Part shown: positions 1 to 7,904 of the stretch, piece after piece | Layout: each line of letters starts with the position of its first letter | Position numbering within the stretch: the stretch's first letter is position 1 | Assembly: GCA_900320085.1 (NCBI GenBank) | Contig: ONRC01000025.1 | Span: 1 to 34,661, forward strand | Direction: 5' to 3' | DNA length: 34,661 nucleotides | From: an uncultured Eubacteriales bacterium | GTDB taxonomy: Bacteria; Bacillota; Clostridia; Christensenellales; Aristaeellaceae | Translations under genes and position numbers: made by a program | The notes under the pieces: generated by a model | What the model was told of the DNA's origin: nothing | The model's input: only the letters and a program-made list of their open reading frames with translations | Database searches by the model: none

Positions 1-278
1 CCTTCCCCTCGCAGGGGGGCCGCAGCGCCAGGAAAACAGTCCAGTGGACTGTTTTCAGCGAAGGCCGGGCGGCAGCCCCGGATGGTGTCAGGCGCGGAAA
101 CAAGATGGAAAGCGTGTTCAAGTCAATTCGCGCCTGACGGATGAGGTGCTCCTTCCTGTTGCATGTTCCCATATTATCGGGTGGGTTCACCTCATCCGAG
201 CCGTGCGAAAAGTCTTGACTTCTCTCTCAATCTTGATTCCGCGCGGCCCACCTTCCCCTCCGAGGGGAAGGCTTTTGG
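1..278. repeat. Family A structured repeat, variant copy (A1), left end at or beyond the window edge
   Basis: This non-coding stretch shares its right two thirds with the copies at 19721-19967 and 25896-26101. Shared parts are a GTCAGGCGCG / CGCGCCTGAC stem, a GATGAGGTG / CACCTCATC stem, a GCCGTGCG / CGCGCGGC stem, and a terminal hairpin (CCTTCCCCT / AGGGGAAGG) ending in GGCTTTTGG at 278. The left end differs: it starts with a CCTTCCCCTCGC block like the partial copy at 25295 and carries a 12-bp-arm perfect palindrome (32-43 with 45-56, one-base loop) absent from the other copies. Short ORFs here are chance readings. The block lies downstream of the leftward helicase gene, and no other gene is visible in 1-338. 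Confidence 0.8.
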
Positions 279-338
279 GAAATGTTTTATAGAGTTATTG
301 CGCCCTATCATTCTGAATGAGATCTCTTTTCATCCCAC

Positions 339-1523
339 TCAGATATTCTCAAAAAACGCTTCCTTGGTCTCCTGATACCTTAGCACGCCCATATCGTCAA
401 ACTTCAAATAGGTGGGTTGGCTTTGCACATATTTGAGGATCTCGTCCAGCCGCACGCTTTCGGTGAAGGTGAGCAGGGTGAACGCCACGCCGTGCTTTTT
501 CGCGCGGCCCGTTCTGCCGATGCGGTGGATGTAGTATTCGTTTTCATTGGGCAGGTCGAAGTTGATGACCGCCTCCACGTCGTCCACGTCGATGCCCCGG
601 GCTGCCACGTCGGTGCACACCAGGATGGGGAACTTGCCACGTTTGAACCCGGACATGACCTGATTGCGCTTGGACTGGGGAATATCGCCGTGGAGCGCCT
701 CGGTATCGTAGCCCGCTTTATTCAGCCGTTCGCTCAGGCGGCGGCACATATCCTTGGTGTTGGTAAAGATCATGATGCGGCCGTACACGTCGGAATCCAG
801 CAGATACAGCAGGTGCTCGTACTTTTCCTCCCGCGTGGTGGGGATGACGTACTGGGTGATCTTTGGCTTGTTTTCCTGCGTGGCGGGAACGGTGATTTCG
901 ATGGGGTCATGCTGGTACTTCCAGGAAATCGTCATCACGTCCTGGTTGGTGGTGGCGGAGAACATGACCAGCTGCCGCGTCGTGGGCACCGCTTCGATGA
1001 TCTTACACACGTCTTTGACAAAGCCCATTTTCAGCATTTCGTCGGCTTCGTCGATGACCATGGTATGCACAGCGTTCAGCCGGGCTGTGCCGCGCTGCAT
1101 GTGATCCAGCATCCGGCCGGGGGTGGCCACGATGATCTGGGGCTTCTTTTTTAACTGGTTCAGCTGTTTGGAAATCGGCTGGCCGCCGTACAGCACCGCG
1201 ATGCGTACCTCGGGGATGAAGGCCGCCAGCTTTTCCATTTCCTGGCCGATCTGCACGGCCAGCTCGCGGGTGGGCGCCAGCACCAGTTCCTGGATGCGGG
1301 TGTCGGTGAGCGATATATATTCCAGCATGGGGATGCCGAAGGCGCAGGTCTTGCCCGTGCCGGTGGGGGCGATGCCGATCACGTCGTGGCCCTCCATCAT
1401 CACGGGAATGGTCTTGGCCTGAATGGGGGTGGCTTCATGGAAGCCCATCTTTTCCACGGCCTTCATGATCTCCGTGGACAGATCCATGTTTTCAAATCCG
1501 GTCAGTATTTCTTCCTGGTTCAA
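339..1523 (-). CDS. DEAD-box ATP-dependent RNA helicase
   Basis: This is a two-RecA-domain RNA helicase that unwinds or remodels RNA duplexes in the cytoplasm. Visible motifs in order: Q-motif region with TPIQAKTIP near residue 33, motif I APTGTGKT (52-59), motif Ia APTREL (83-88), GG and TPGR (134-137), motif II DEAD (158-161), motif III SAT (189-191), DVAARGID and motif VI HRIGRTGR in the second domain. At 394 aa it is little more than the core, without the basic C-terminal tail of CsdA/DeaD or the RNA-binding domain of DbpA, so a specific symbol is not justified. The start is TTG at 1523, preceded by AGGAAGGA about 10 nt upstream. A GC-rich palindrome lies in the leader. It is a single-gene unit, and its 3' end faces the family A repeat. 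Confidence 0.93.
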   Translation of the reverse strand: MNQEEILTGFENMDLSTEIMKAVEKMGFHEATPIQAKTIPVMMEGHDVIGIAPTGTGKTCAFGIPMLEYISLTDTRIQELVLAPTRELAVQIGQEMEKLAAFIPEVRIAVLYGGQPISKQLNQLKKKPQIIVATPGRMLDHMQRGTARLNAVHTMVIDEADEMLKMGFVKDVCKIIEAVPTTRQLVMFSATTNQDVMTISWKYQHDPIEITVPATQENKPKITQYVIPTTREEKYEHLLYLLDSDVYGRIMIFTNTKDMCRRLSERLNKAGYDTEALHGDIPQSKRNQVMSGFKRGKFPILVCTDVAARGIDVDDVEAVINFDLPNENEYYIHRIGRTGRAKKHGVAFTLLTFTESVRLDEILKYVQSQPTYLKFDDMGVLRYQETKEAFFENI

Positions 1524-1543
1524 GGGTGTTCCGTCCTTCCTCG

Positions 1544-1559
1544 CGGGCCTGCAGGCCCG
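1544..1559 (-). promoter_or_regulatory. Perfect 16-bp GC palindrome in the helicase leader
   Basis: CGGGCCTGCAGGCCCG is self-complementary and lies 20 to 36 nt upstream of the TTG start, just 5' of the ribosome binding site. Helicase leaders in cold-shock-type genes are often structured. Whether this hairpin affects translation is inference. Confidence 0.3.
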
Positions 1560-1641
1560 TTTCCTCTTTCTATTCTTTTACGGAAGCAGTATATCATAAA
1601 AAGCAGGCTGGGTCAACGATGGAGAAAACAAGGAAAATACG

Positions 1642-1670
1642 GTTACAAATATCCTCATCTGTGGTATAAT
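1642..1670 (+). promoter_or_regulatory. Sigma-A-type promoter for the M28 peptidase gene
   Basis: GTTACA (1642-1647), a 17-bp spacer and TATAAT (1665-1670) lie 38 nt upstream of the ATG at 1709. The -10 is perfect and the -35 matches 4 of 6. Confidence 0.55.
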
Positions 1671-1708
1671 CAGGGCACATAAGCCAATCAGAAAGGACTG
1701 AACAGCGC

Positions 1709-2938
1709 ATGAACAACCGAACGATACGGAAAATCCTCAAGGACACCGATTTTATCCACACCAGCGGCACGCCGGAAGAATTGAAAGTAGCCGAATACCT
1801 GAAAGCCCAGTGCGAAGCCATGGGCGTGAAAGCATGGCTGGAGAGCTTCCCGGTGGCAATGGCGACGATGCAGGACGCCCACCTGTACGCCGACGGCAAG
1901 GAAATCCCCTGCGAGGGCTACCGCCTGTGCGGCAGCGGCGAGGTGGAAGCGCCGCTGGTGTATCTGCCGGACACCGACCCGGCGTCGCTGACCAAGGCCA
2001 AGGACAGCATCGTGCTGCTGGACGGCAGCGTGCGGTACTTCGTGTATCACGATCTGCTGGAAGCGGGCGCGGTGGGGATCATCACCTACGACGGCAGCGT
2101 GTTCTACCGTGACCGGGACATCGACAAGAAGGAGCTGCGGCCTCATGTGGTGGACGGCGCGAAGAAGCTGCTCTGCGCCAATGTGAACGCCAAGGACGCT
2201 TTCGCTCTGGTTAAGAGCGGGGCGAAAACCGCGAAGATCACAGTGAAGCAGGAGGAATACGAGGGAGCATCCCACAACGTGGTAGCGGAGCTGCCCGGCC
2301 TCACCGACGAATGGATCGTGCTCACCGCCCACCTTGACACAACGCCGTTGTCCAGAGGGTCCTACGACAACATGACCGGCTGCATCGGGCTGCTTTGCAT
2401 CCTGGACGCCTTGAAGGGCGAACGGCTCCGCTACGGCCTGCGGTTCGTGTTCTGCGGCAGCGAGGAGCGGGGCCTGCTGGGCTCCAAGGCGTACGTGCGC
2501 GACCACGAACAGGAGCTGGACAAGATCGCCCTGAACATCAACCTGGATATGATCGGCACCTACATGGGCCACTTCATCGCCCGCGTCAGCGGGGAAGACG
2601 CGCTGGTGAATTATATCAAGTATCTGGGCGCCGAGCTGGGCTTTGGCATCGCCCCCCGCCAGGGCGTTTATTCCAGCGACTCCACGTCCTTTGCGGATAA
2701 AGGCGTGCCCGCCCTGTCCTTCGCCCGCATCGCCGGGCCCAGCCAGGCCGTGATTCACAATCGCTATGACACACCAGACGTTTTGTCAGATGACCGGATT
2801 CGCACCGACAGCGTCTTCCTCACCGAGTTCACCCGCCGCATGGCCAATGCCGTCAAGTGCCCCGTGAAGCGGGAAATCCCGGAAAAGGTCAGGAACGAGC
2901 TGGACGAATACCTGTTCCGGAAGCGGAAGGACTTTTGA
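1709..2938 (+). CDS. M28 family zinc aminopeptidase
   Basis: Predicted co-catalytic dizinc peptidase, likely removing N-terminal residues from peptides. The M28 metal ligands are all visible: H208 in TAHLD, D220 in SYDNMTG, the EE pair 252-253 in CGSEERG, D280 in NINLDMIG and H350 in AVIHNRYDTPD. Residues 70-190 between the N-terminal segment and the catalytic core resemble the PA-type insert seen in many M28 enzymes. No signal peptide is evident, so a cytoplasmic location is likely. The length (409 aa) is normal. The start at 1709 follows GAAAGGA about 12 nt upstream. The HAD phosphatase gene follows 46 nt downstream with no terminator between, so the two probably share a transcript. The physiological substrate cannot be told from sequence. 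Confidence 0.9.
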   Translation: MNNRTIRKILKDTDFIHTSGTPEELKVAEYLKAQCEAMGVKAWLESFPVAMATMQDAHLYADGKEIPCEGYRLCGSGEVEAPLVYLPDTDPASLTKAKDSIVLLDGSVRYFVYHDLLEAGAVGIITYDGSVFYRDRDIDKKELRPHVVDGAKKLLCANVNAKDAFALVKSGAKTAKITVKQEEYEGASHNVVAELPGLTDEWIVLTAHLDTTPLSRGSYDNMTGCIGLLCILDALKGERLRYGLRFVFCGSEERGLLGSKAYVRDHEQELDKIALNINLDMIGTYMGHFIARVSGEDALVNYIKYLGAELGFGIAPRQGVYSSDSTSFADKGVPALSFARIAGPSQAVIHNRYDTPDVLSDDRIRTDSVFLTEFTRRMANAVKCPVKREIPEKVRNELDEYLFRKRKDF

Positions 2939-2984
2939 TCCATCCGCATTTTATCCGACGATTCTTCAAAGGAGCTCACCCATT

Positions 2985-3794
2985 ATGCCCCTCATTCGCC
3001 TGATTGCCACCGACGTGGACGGCACGCTGCTGAACAGCCAGCTTAAAATCCCGGACAGGAACCTGCGGGCGATTCATGCCGCCCAGGAAAAGGGCATCAC
3101 AGTCGCCATTTCCTCTGGGCGGTTTCCGGAAAACGTGTATGTGCTGCTGCAGGACTACGGGCTGTGCTGCCCTATCATCGGCACGAACGGGGCGGATGTG
3201 ATCGACGAAAAGCTGAACCGTCTGTCGGAAGCCTGCATTGCGCCGGACGCAGCCCTGTACGCGCTGCGGGAGCTCATTCGCCTGGGGTCGGATTATTTCA
3301 TGTTTGCGCGCCAGGCTATCTGCACCAGCCGGGAAACACGGAAGCATCATTCCGAGCTGTCCTTCGGCGACCGCATCCGCGCCCTGGGCTTTACCTATTA
3401 CCACGGACCGGAGGAAGCGCTGACGCTGGCGGGGCTGGGCATCGCGCACAAAATTTTCGTGTGCGACAACGTGCCGCTGAATCGGGTGCGGGAAGCGCTG
3501 GGCGGCATCCCGGGGATTGATTTAACGCAATCCTCCGCCAACAACATCGAGGTTATGCCCCAGGGCGTCGATAAAGGCATCGGCGTGCGGGCACTGGCGG
3601 ATGCCCTGGGGATTCCCATGGACCAGGTGATGACCCTGGGCGACGAGGGAAACGATATCCCCATGCTGCGGGCGGCAGGCTACGGCATCGCCATGGCAAA
3701 CGGCAGCGCGGAAGCGAAAGCCGCCGCGAAATACGTGACGGATACCAACGACGAATGCGGCTTTGCGAAGGCGATTGAAAGGTTCGCCCTGTGA
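2985..3794 (+). CDS. Cof-type HAD-IIB family phosphatase
   Basis: A 269-aa haloacid-dehalogenase-fold hydrolase of the Cof subfamily, which dephosphorylates small phosphorylated metabolites such as sugar phosphates or nucleotides. Motif I is DVDGTL, with nucleophile D10 and acid/base D12. Motif II is the S in ISSGRF. The conserved K is in GVDKGIGV. Motif IV is GDEGNDIPML. The central segment (about 80-190) is the C2B cap of this subfamily. The start at 2985 follows AAAGGAG with a 10-nt spacer. It is the second gene of the pair begun by the M28 peptidase. Substrate specificity in this family is broad and cannot be assigned here. Confidence 0.92.
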   Translation: MPLIRLIATDVDGTLLNSQLKIPDRNLRAIHAAQEKGITVAISSGRFPENVYVLLQDYGLCCPIIGTNGADVIDEKLNRLSEACIAPDAALYALRELIRLGSDYFMFARQAICTSRETRKHHSELSFGDRIRALGFTYYHGPEEALTLAGLGIAHKIFVCDNVPLNRVREALGGIPGIDLTQSSANNIEVMPQGVDKGIGVRALADALGIPMDQVMTLGDEGNDIPMLRAAGYGIAMANGSAEAKAAAKYVTDTNDECGFAKAIERFAL

Positions 3795-3808
3795 AAAAAA
3801 GCAAGAAA

Positions 3809-3839
3809 AGCCCGGAAGGCTCTCCCTGCCTTCCGGGCT
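3809..3839 (-). terminator. Intrinsic terminator of the rhodanese/thioredoxin-fold gene
   Basis: Twelve-bp perfect stem AGCCCGGAAGGC (3809-3820) with GCCTTCCGGGCT (3828-3839) and a 7-nt loop. Read on the minus strand it is followed by a T-rich run (3808 down to 3793). On the plus strand only A-rich sequence follows, so it mainly serves the leftward gene, although it sits between two convergent genes. Confidence 0.8.
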
Positions 3840-3852
3840 AAAAATCTGTCCT

Positions 3853-4713
3853 TTATAATTGGTGAAGCGTTTCCTGAATGTAGGCCTTCCATTCTTCATA
3901 GCTGTATGCGCCGGGGAAGCCGCGGCCGATCATCGCCCCGGATTCATCGACAAAAAAGGTGGTGGGGACGGCGGTGATCTGACCGATGATCTTGATGTAG
4001 ATATCCTTGGAGGGCACAAGATTGACATAATCCGCCTCCGCTTCCTCCACGATTTTCCGCGCAGCGGCCAGCACCTCCGGGTCGGCCTCAAACGTTGCGC
4101 CAACCACGTCGCTGACCAGGCCGATGACCTGCACGCCTTCCGGCGCAAGCTCCTTCGCCAGCCGTCCAAGGGCGTTGATTTCTTCGGCACATGGCTGGTA
4201 ATAGGTGGCCCATACATTGATGACCGTCAGCTTGTGACCCGCCAGGATGCTTTCATCCACGCGGTTGCCCGCCAGATCCACCGTATTCAGGTTATTGAGC
4301 GGGCGCATTTCATCTTCCGTGGAAATCACCGTGCCGCCCCAAACGTCCATACTCTCCAGGCGCCACACGTTTGTAAAGCCGAAGCTGACCAGGATCTCCG
4401 CCCCGTCGATGCCCTCCTGCTCCGTTTCGCCGTAGACGATGATCTGGGAGGTCAGCACGGAAAAGCCGTCGCTGATGATATCCTGAATCATGGATTTCAG
4501 CTCCCGCAGCGGAAAATTGACCGCCTGGGGGATGTGGCCCGCATCGTATTTTTCTTTGCTGCGCAGGTCGATGATGTTCACAAAAAAGCTGTCGTCCACC
4601 AGCGTGTGCATGTTTTCGGGCGAAATCAGGTTTCTCCGGTTTTCCGCCATACCGACGCTCATCAGTGCCAACAGCAAAAGCGCCGTGCAAAAAAGCGCGA
4701 TCCTTTTTTTCAT
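3853..4713 (-). CDS. Exported rhodanese-like plus TlpA/thioredoxin-fold protein lacking catalytic cysteines
   Basis: Signal peptide at residues 1-23 (KKR, then a Leu-rich core, cut near GMA-EN). A rhodanese-like domain follows at about 28-130 (NIIDLRSKEKYDAGHIPQAVNFP, then the IIVYGETEQ loop). A TlpA-like thioredoxin fold runs from about 145 to 286 (VINVWATYYQPC, then cis-Pro in AVPTTFFVD). Active rhodaneses have Cys where this protein has G95, and TlpA proteins have CxxC where this protein has Y172-Q-P-C175. C175 is the only cysteine in the mature chain, so neither sulfur transfer nor dithiol exchange in the usual form is possible. Probably a surface protein that keeps the folds for binding, or uses one thiol. 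RBS GAGG lies 8 nt before the ATG. Single-gene unit. Confidence 0.85.
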   Translation of the reverse strand: MKKRIALFCTALLLLALMSVGMAENRRNLISPENMHTLVDDSFFVNIIDLRSKEKYDAGHIPQAVNFPLRELKSMIQDIISDGFSVLTSQIIVYGETEQEGIDGAEILVSFGFTNVWRLESMDVWGGTVISTEDEMRPLNNLNTVDLAGNRVDESILAGHKLTVINVWATYYQPCAEEINALGRLAKELAPEGVQVIGLVSDVVGATFEADPEVLAAARKIVEEAEADYVNLVPSKDIYIKIIGQITAVPTTFFVDESGAMIGRGFPGAYSYEEWKAYIQETLHQL

Positions 4714-4776
4714 GTATTGTACCTCAGTCGGTCATGGAATACCGAGGGCGCGCGAACAAAACCCTCTGTCAGAAAG

Positions 4777-4805
4777 ATTATACCAGCGCCTGGTCCAAAA
4801 GGCAA
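4777..4805 (-). promoter_or_regulatory. Sigma-A-type promoter for the rhodanese/thioredoxin-fold gene
   Basis: Read on the minus strand: TTGCCT (4805-4800), a 17-bp spacer and TATAAT (4782-4777), 64 nt upstream of the ATG at 4713. The -10 is perfect. Confidence 0.6.
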
Positions 4806-4822
4806 AACATATAGAGAAAGAT

Positions 4823-4880
4823 TTACATTTTTGTTACAATTTCACCTTGACATAAAAGTGGAAACATGACAAGATATGAT
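4823..4880 (+). promoter_or_regulatory. Probable promoter/operator region of the L,D-transpeptidase gene
   Basis: A perfect TTGACA at 4847-4852 is followed by TATGAT at 4875-4880, but the 22-bp spacing is too long for a standard sigma-A pair. TTACAT (4823) and TTACAA (4834) form an 11-bp-spaced direct repeat just upstream. An inverted pair GAAACA (4861-4866) / TGTTTC (4881-4886) overlaps the candidate -10. The region looks regulated, but which elements are used is uncertain. Confidence 0.35.
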
Positions 4881-4927
4881 TGTTTCAAAATCATTACGAA
4901 CGGCATTGAAACGCCAAGGAGTTATAC

Positions 4928-6658
4928 ATGAAGCGGAAGCTGGCTTTTGTACTGATGATGCTTTTCCTCCTGCCGTCCATCGCCGCGTCAGCGGATGAAT
5001 TTGCTTTTACCGTTGCCCCGAGCGTTATTTATCCCGGCAGAATGGAACGGATCAGTTTTACCTCCCCCGTTTCGGGCAGCGCTGTTTTTTCCCTGACAAG
5101 TGCTGACGGGGAACAGATCCTCGTTCTCCGCGACGCGCTGTCCATTTCGGCGGGGGAAAACCACCTCACCTGGGACGGTATGGACAATGATGAGAATCCC
5201 GTTGCGCCGGGAGAATACGCGCTGTCCATTTCCTTATCCGATAAAAAAATTATCAAGCCCGTCTCGATCGGCAGCCCAAGCCCGCGCATCCTGAGCGTTT
5301 CCGGGCCGGGCAGCGCGGAATGCGGTGGAACATGGGCGTTTACCGTGGAGGTCAGCGAAGCGGGCACGCTGCTGATGCGCGTCAGAGATCAAAGCGGCGC
5401 GTGGCGGGAGGCGCTGACAAGCCGGGTGGAAGCCGGAAAAACGGCGCTGACCTGGACCTGCGATCTGGACGGGGTTTCCCTGGATGCCGGGGATTATGCC
5501 GTTCAGTTTACCCTGACAAACGGCGATGGCCTGGTCAGCACCGCCCGGCAGATCTCCCTGACCCTGGTGCACACAGCCGCGTCCGCGCAAAAGCGGCCTG
5601 CCAAAACGATCATTCCCAGCGCCGTGACCACCGCCGCGGAGGAAACCAGCTACTGGACATATCCTATCGGCGAACTGGACGAAGCCGCTCTGTGGGAGAT
5701 CATGATGCAGCCCATGACGGTGATCGATGGCAACCAGACGCTGGTGTACCGTCTGCGCAAAACCCCGGACGATTCCCAGAAAAAGGACAACGTGGTGGGC
5801 GAAATCACCTACGCCTCCCAGGGCGTGCATGTGCTGGAAACGCTGGACAACGGCTGGACGCTGGTGGAAGCCTACAATTCCTCCTATGGACCGGACTGTG
5901 CCAGCCGCCGGGGCTTTGGCGTGACGGACGATCTGATCCAGGGCTATGTCAAAACCTCCTTGCTCAAAACCATTACGCCCAAGGCGGAGTACGCCCTGCT
6001 GATCGACAAGCTGAACCAGACCATGTATATCTTTTCCGAGGGCAAGTGCATCGGCACCCTGCTGGTGTCCACCGGTCTCAACAACGCCACCCAATCCTGG
6101 AACGAAACCCCCTCGGGAGAATTCGTCATGATCAGCAAAATGGGCGGCTTCCCCGCCGGAAACCTGTGGTGCGCTTATGGGATGCGCATCAACGGCGGGT
6201 GCGCCATCCATGAGGTGCCTTATATCGGCAACGGCGAAACCGAGCCCTCCCGCCGCGATTATTCCTCTACCCTCAAATTCCTGGGCAGAAAAGCCAGCCA
6301 CGGCTGTATCCGCGTGCAGAAGGCCGCGAACGAGGGCGGGCAGAACATCAAGTGGCTGTGGGACCACATCACCAAAAATACGAAGGTGCTCATCTGGGAT
6401 GACACCGGCCGCATCCGCCCCTACCCCGTGGCGGACGATTACGAGCTGTATTACAATCCCGACGGCGGAAAGTATTATCATGAAAATCAATACTGCCCCA
6501 GCGTCAAGGATCGTTTTCTTCCCCTCTCCCCCTTCACCTACGGGGAGCTGGAAGATGGGGCATTCGCCAAGCTGACCCCTTGCTCAAAATGTACCACTTT
6601 GCTCAGAAAAACCCAAATCGACGAAATGAACCGCCTGGAAAATCCCGATCTGTACTGA
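4928..6658 (+). CDS. Exported L,D-transpeptidase with FlgD-like Ig repeats and an SH3-like domain
   Basis: The YkuD domain forms 3-3 peptidoglycan cross-links or anchors proteins outside the membrane. Layout of the 576 aa: signal peptide 1-22; two FlgD-type Ig-like modules (about 28-115 and 122-215, each with the WDG or TWT core and a D/AGxY turn); a bacterial SH3-like segment about 265-348; YkuD about 353-490, with H428 in AIHEVPY and the catalytic SHGCIR at 457-462 (C460). A C-terminal module (505-560) carries YYNPDGGKYYH, then a cysteine in QYC and the pair CSKC. That could bind a metal, but this is inference. The start at 4928 follows AAGGAG with 7-nt spacing. An intrinsic terminator follows directly, so this is a single-gene unit. 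Confidence 0.92.
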   Translation: MKRKLAFVLMMLFLLPSIAASADEFAFTVAPSVIYPGRMERISFTSPVSGSAVFSLTSADGEQILVLRDALSISAGENHLTWDGMDNDENPVAPGEYALSISLSDKKIIKPVSIGSPSPRILSVSGPGSAECGGTWAFTVEVSEAGTLLMRVRDQSGAWREALTSRVEAGKTALTWTCDLDGVSLDAGDYAVQFTLTNGDGLVSTARQISLTLVHTAASAQKRPAKTIIPSAVTTAAEETSYWTYPIGELDEAALWEIMMQPMTVIDGNQTLVYRLRKTPDDSQKKDNVVGEITYASQGVHVLETLDNGWTLVEAYNSSYGPDCASRRGFGVTDDLIQGYVKTSLLKTITPKAEYALLIDKLNQTMYIFSEGKCIGTLLVSTGLNNATQSWNETPSGEFVMISKMGGFPAGNLWCAYGMRINGGCAIHEVPYIGNGETEPSRRDYSSTLKFLGRKASHGCIRVQKAANEGGQNIKWLWDHITKNTKVLIWDDTGRIRPYPVADDYELYYNPDGGKYYHENQYCPSVKDRFLPLSPFTYGELEDGAFAKLTPCSKCTTLLRKTQIDEMNRLENPDLY

Positions 6659-6675
6659 AAAGCAAATATCAGACA

Positions 6676-6720
6676 AATGCCGGCGCCACAGCGCACCGGC
6701 ATTTTATGTATTTTTTGGTT
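6676..6720 (+). terminator. Intrinsic terminator after the L,D-transpeptidase gene
   Basis: Stem AATGCCGG (6676-6683) with CCGGCATT (6696-6703), a 12-nt loop, then a T-rich tail ending in six Ts at 6711-6716. It begins 17 nt after the stop codon. Confidence 0.75.
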
Positions 6721-6845
6721 ACTTGCGTTCCGATTTATCTATTAATTTTGTTAAAATGCCCAATAGTAAGTCAAAACTAACAAATATACTTGCTAAATAT
6801 TTCTAACATATTTTGTCGATTTTTAATAAATATATACTACTGCAC

Positions 6846-6874
6846 TTGCAATGTTTTGCCGATAATGATATGAT
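6846..6874 (+). promoter_or_regulatory. Sigma-A-type promoter for the ferredoxin gene
   Basis: TTGCAA (6846-6851), a 17-bp spacer and TATGAT (6869-6874), 43 nt before the ATG at 6918. It lies in an unusually AT-rich gap (about 6720-6870) that contains no gene I can see. AT-rich upstream DNA is typical of strong promoters. Confidence 0.65.
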
Positions 6875-6917
6875 ACAGGAGACGTGAAAACACGATCAAT
6901 CATGGAGGTGCAATGAT

Positions 6918-7088
6918 ATGGCTTACAAAATTTCTGACGAATGCATCGCTTGCGGCGCCTGCGCTGCGGAATGCCCCCAGGAAGCCATCTCTGAAGGCGA
7001 CGGCAAGTACGTTATCGATCCCGACAAGTGCATCGAATGCGGCGTCTGCGCTGAAACCTGCCCCGTTGGCGCTCCTGCTCAGGAATAA
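6918..7088 (+). CDS. 2[4Fe-4S] clostridial-type ferredoxin
   Basis: Small cytoplasmic electron carrier of 56 aa, the usual size of clostridial ferredoxins (about 55 aa). Two cluster motifs are complete: C9-x2-C12-x2-C15-x3-C19-P and C38-x2-C41-x2-C44-x3-C48-P, related by the internal duplication typical of the family. The reading frame starting at 6913 (MIWLTK...) is wrong: the correct ATG is 6918, with GGAGGTG 7 nt upstream. It would serve low-potential reactions such as pyruvate:ferredoxin oxidoreductase or hydrogenase, though no such partner is in the window. A strong promoter lies upstream and a clean terminator directly downstream, suggesting a highly expressed monocistronic gene. Confidence 0.96.
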   Translation: MAYKISDECIACGACAAECPQEAISEGDGKYVIDPDKCIECGVCAETCPVGAPAQE

Positions 7089-7102
7089 TCCTTAAGGGTA
7101 TG

Positions 7103-7128
7103 CCGCCGGTTGATACCGGCGGTTTTTT
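7103..7128 (+). terminator. Intrinsic terminator after the ferredoxin gene
   Basis: CCGCCGGT (7103-7110), a TGAT loop, ACCGGCGG (7115-7122), followed by six Ts. It starts 14 nt after the ferredoxin stop codon and 33 nt before the next start, so the SGNH gene depends on read-through or on a promoter not recognised here. Confidence 0.9.
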
Positions 7129-7160
7129 CTTTATTTGTCTTTGAAGGGATGGAAATACGG

Positions 7161-7904
7161 ATGAAACGGCTGACAGCGGTTGGCATACTGTTGATTTTCT
7201 TATCGGGCTTTTTCTTCGCCGGTGAAGCGGAAACGCTGACACGGAATCAGTTATCGTCTTTTTACAAAGGCTCGTTTTTTATTGGCGATTCCATCACCGA
7301 ACAGCTAAAGGGATACATCCGCAGCCAGCAGCAGGAGCAGCCGGATTTTTTCCCGGACATTACCTTTATGACGGCGCAAAGCTATTGTCTCTACACCGCC
7401 AGCCGAAAGAACCTGCTGCCGGAAAAGGCCAATCTGAAATCCCGGGGAAAGGAAATGCCGCTGTGGGAGATCCTGAAGGACCGAAAGCCCAAGAAAGCCC
7501 TGATCCTGCTGGGCGTAAATGATTACATCGGGGAAACGATCGAGAAAGGTATGGACTACGATAACCGCATCCTGGACCTGGCCCAGAAGCACGCGCCGGA
7601 CACAGAAGTCATTTTTCTCTCGCTGACTCCGGTGACGAAAGCCTTCTGCAAGCGAAATGACTACCAGCGCCTGTGGGACGATTACAACGCGGCGCTGCGG
7701 GGGCTGTGCCTGCTGCGGGGCGTGCCCTATATTGACATCGCTGCCCGGATGAAGGATGAAGAAGGCTACTTGAATAACAGGTATTCCAACGACGGCCAGT
7801 ATCACCTGAACGCCGAAGGACTGGACATATGGATCGACGCGCTGCTGGACTACGCGCAAGGCCAATACGACCAGGGTTTATGGAAACCGGAGGAAGCGAT
7901 ATGA
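7161..7904 (+). CDS. Exported SGNH/GDSL-family hydrolase
   Basis: Predicted extracytoplasmic esterase or deacylase of 247 aa. Signal peptide at residues 1-23 (KR, then a hydrophobic core, cut near AGEA). SGNH blocks are present: block I FIGDSIT with nucleophile S44, block III LLGVND with N120, block V DGQYH with D211 and H215. I chose the ATG at 7161 rather than the upstream in-frame codon at 7110, because that one lies inside the ferredoxin terminator and 7161 gives a proper signal peptide. The stop overlaps the lipoprotein start by 4 nt (ATGA), so the two are translationally coupled. Members of this type often modify cell-wall or exopolysaccharide acyl groups. The true substrate is unknown. 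Confidence 0.87.
   Translation: MKRLTAVGILLIFLSGFFFAGEAETLTRNQLSSFYKGSFFIGDSITEQLKGYIRSQQQEQPDFFPDITFMTAQSYCLYTASRKNLLPEKANLKSRGKEMPLWEILKDRKPKKALILLGVNDYIGETIEKGMDYDNRILDLAQKHAPDTEVIFLSLTPVTKAFCKRNDYQRLWDDYNAALRGLCLLRGVPYIDIAARMKDEEGYLNNRYSNDGQYHLNAEGLDIWIDALLDYAQGQYDQGLWKPEEAI

Noticed and set aside
44..375. Short plus-strand frames at the window start
   Set aside because: They read through the family A repeat. The sequence is explained by inverted repeats.
3809..3839. This hairpin as the forward terminator of the HAD phosphatase gene
   Set aside because: On the plus strand it is followed by As, not Ts. The T-run is on the minus-strand side.
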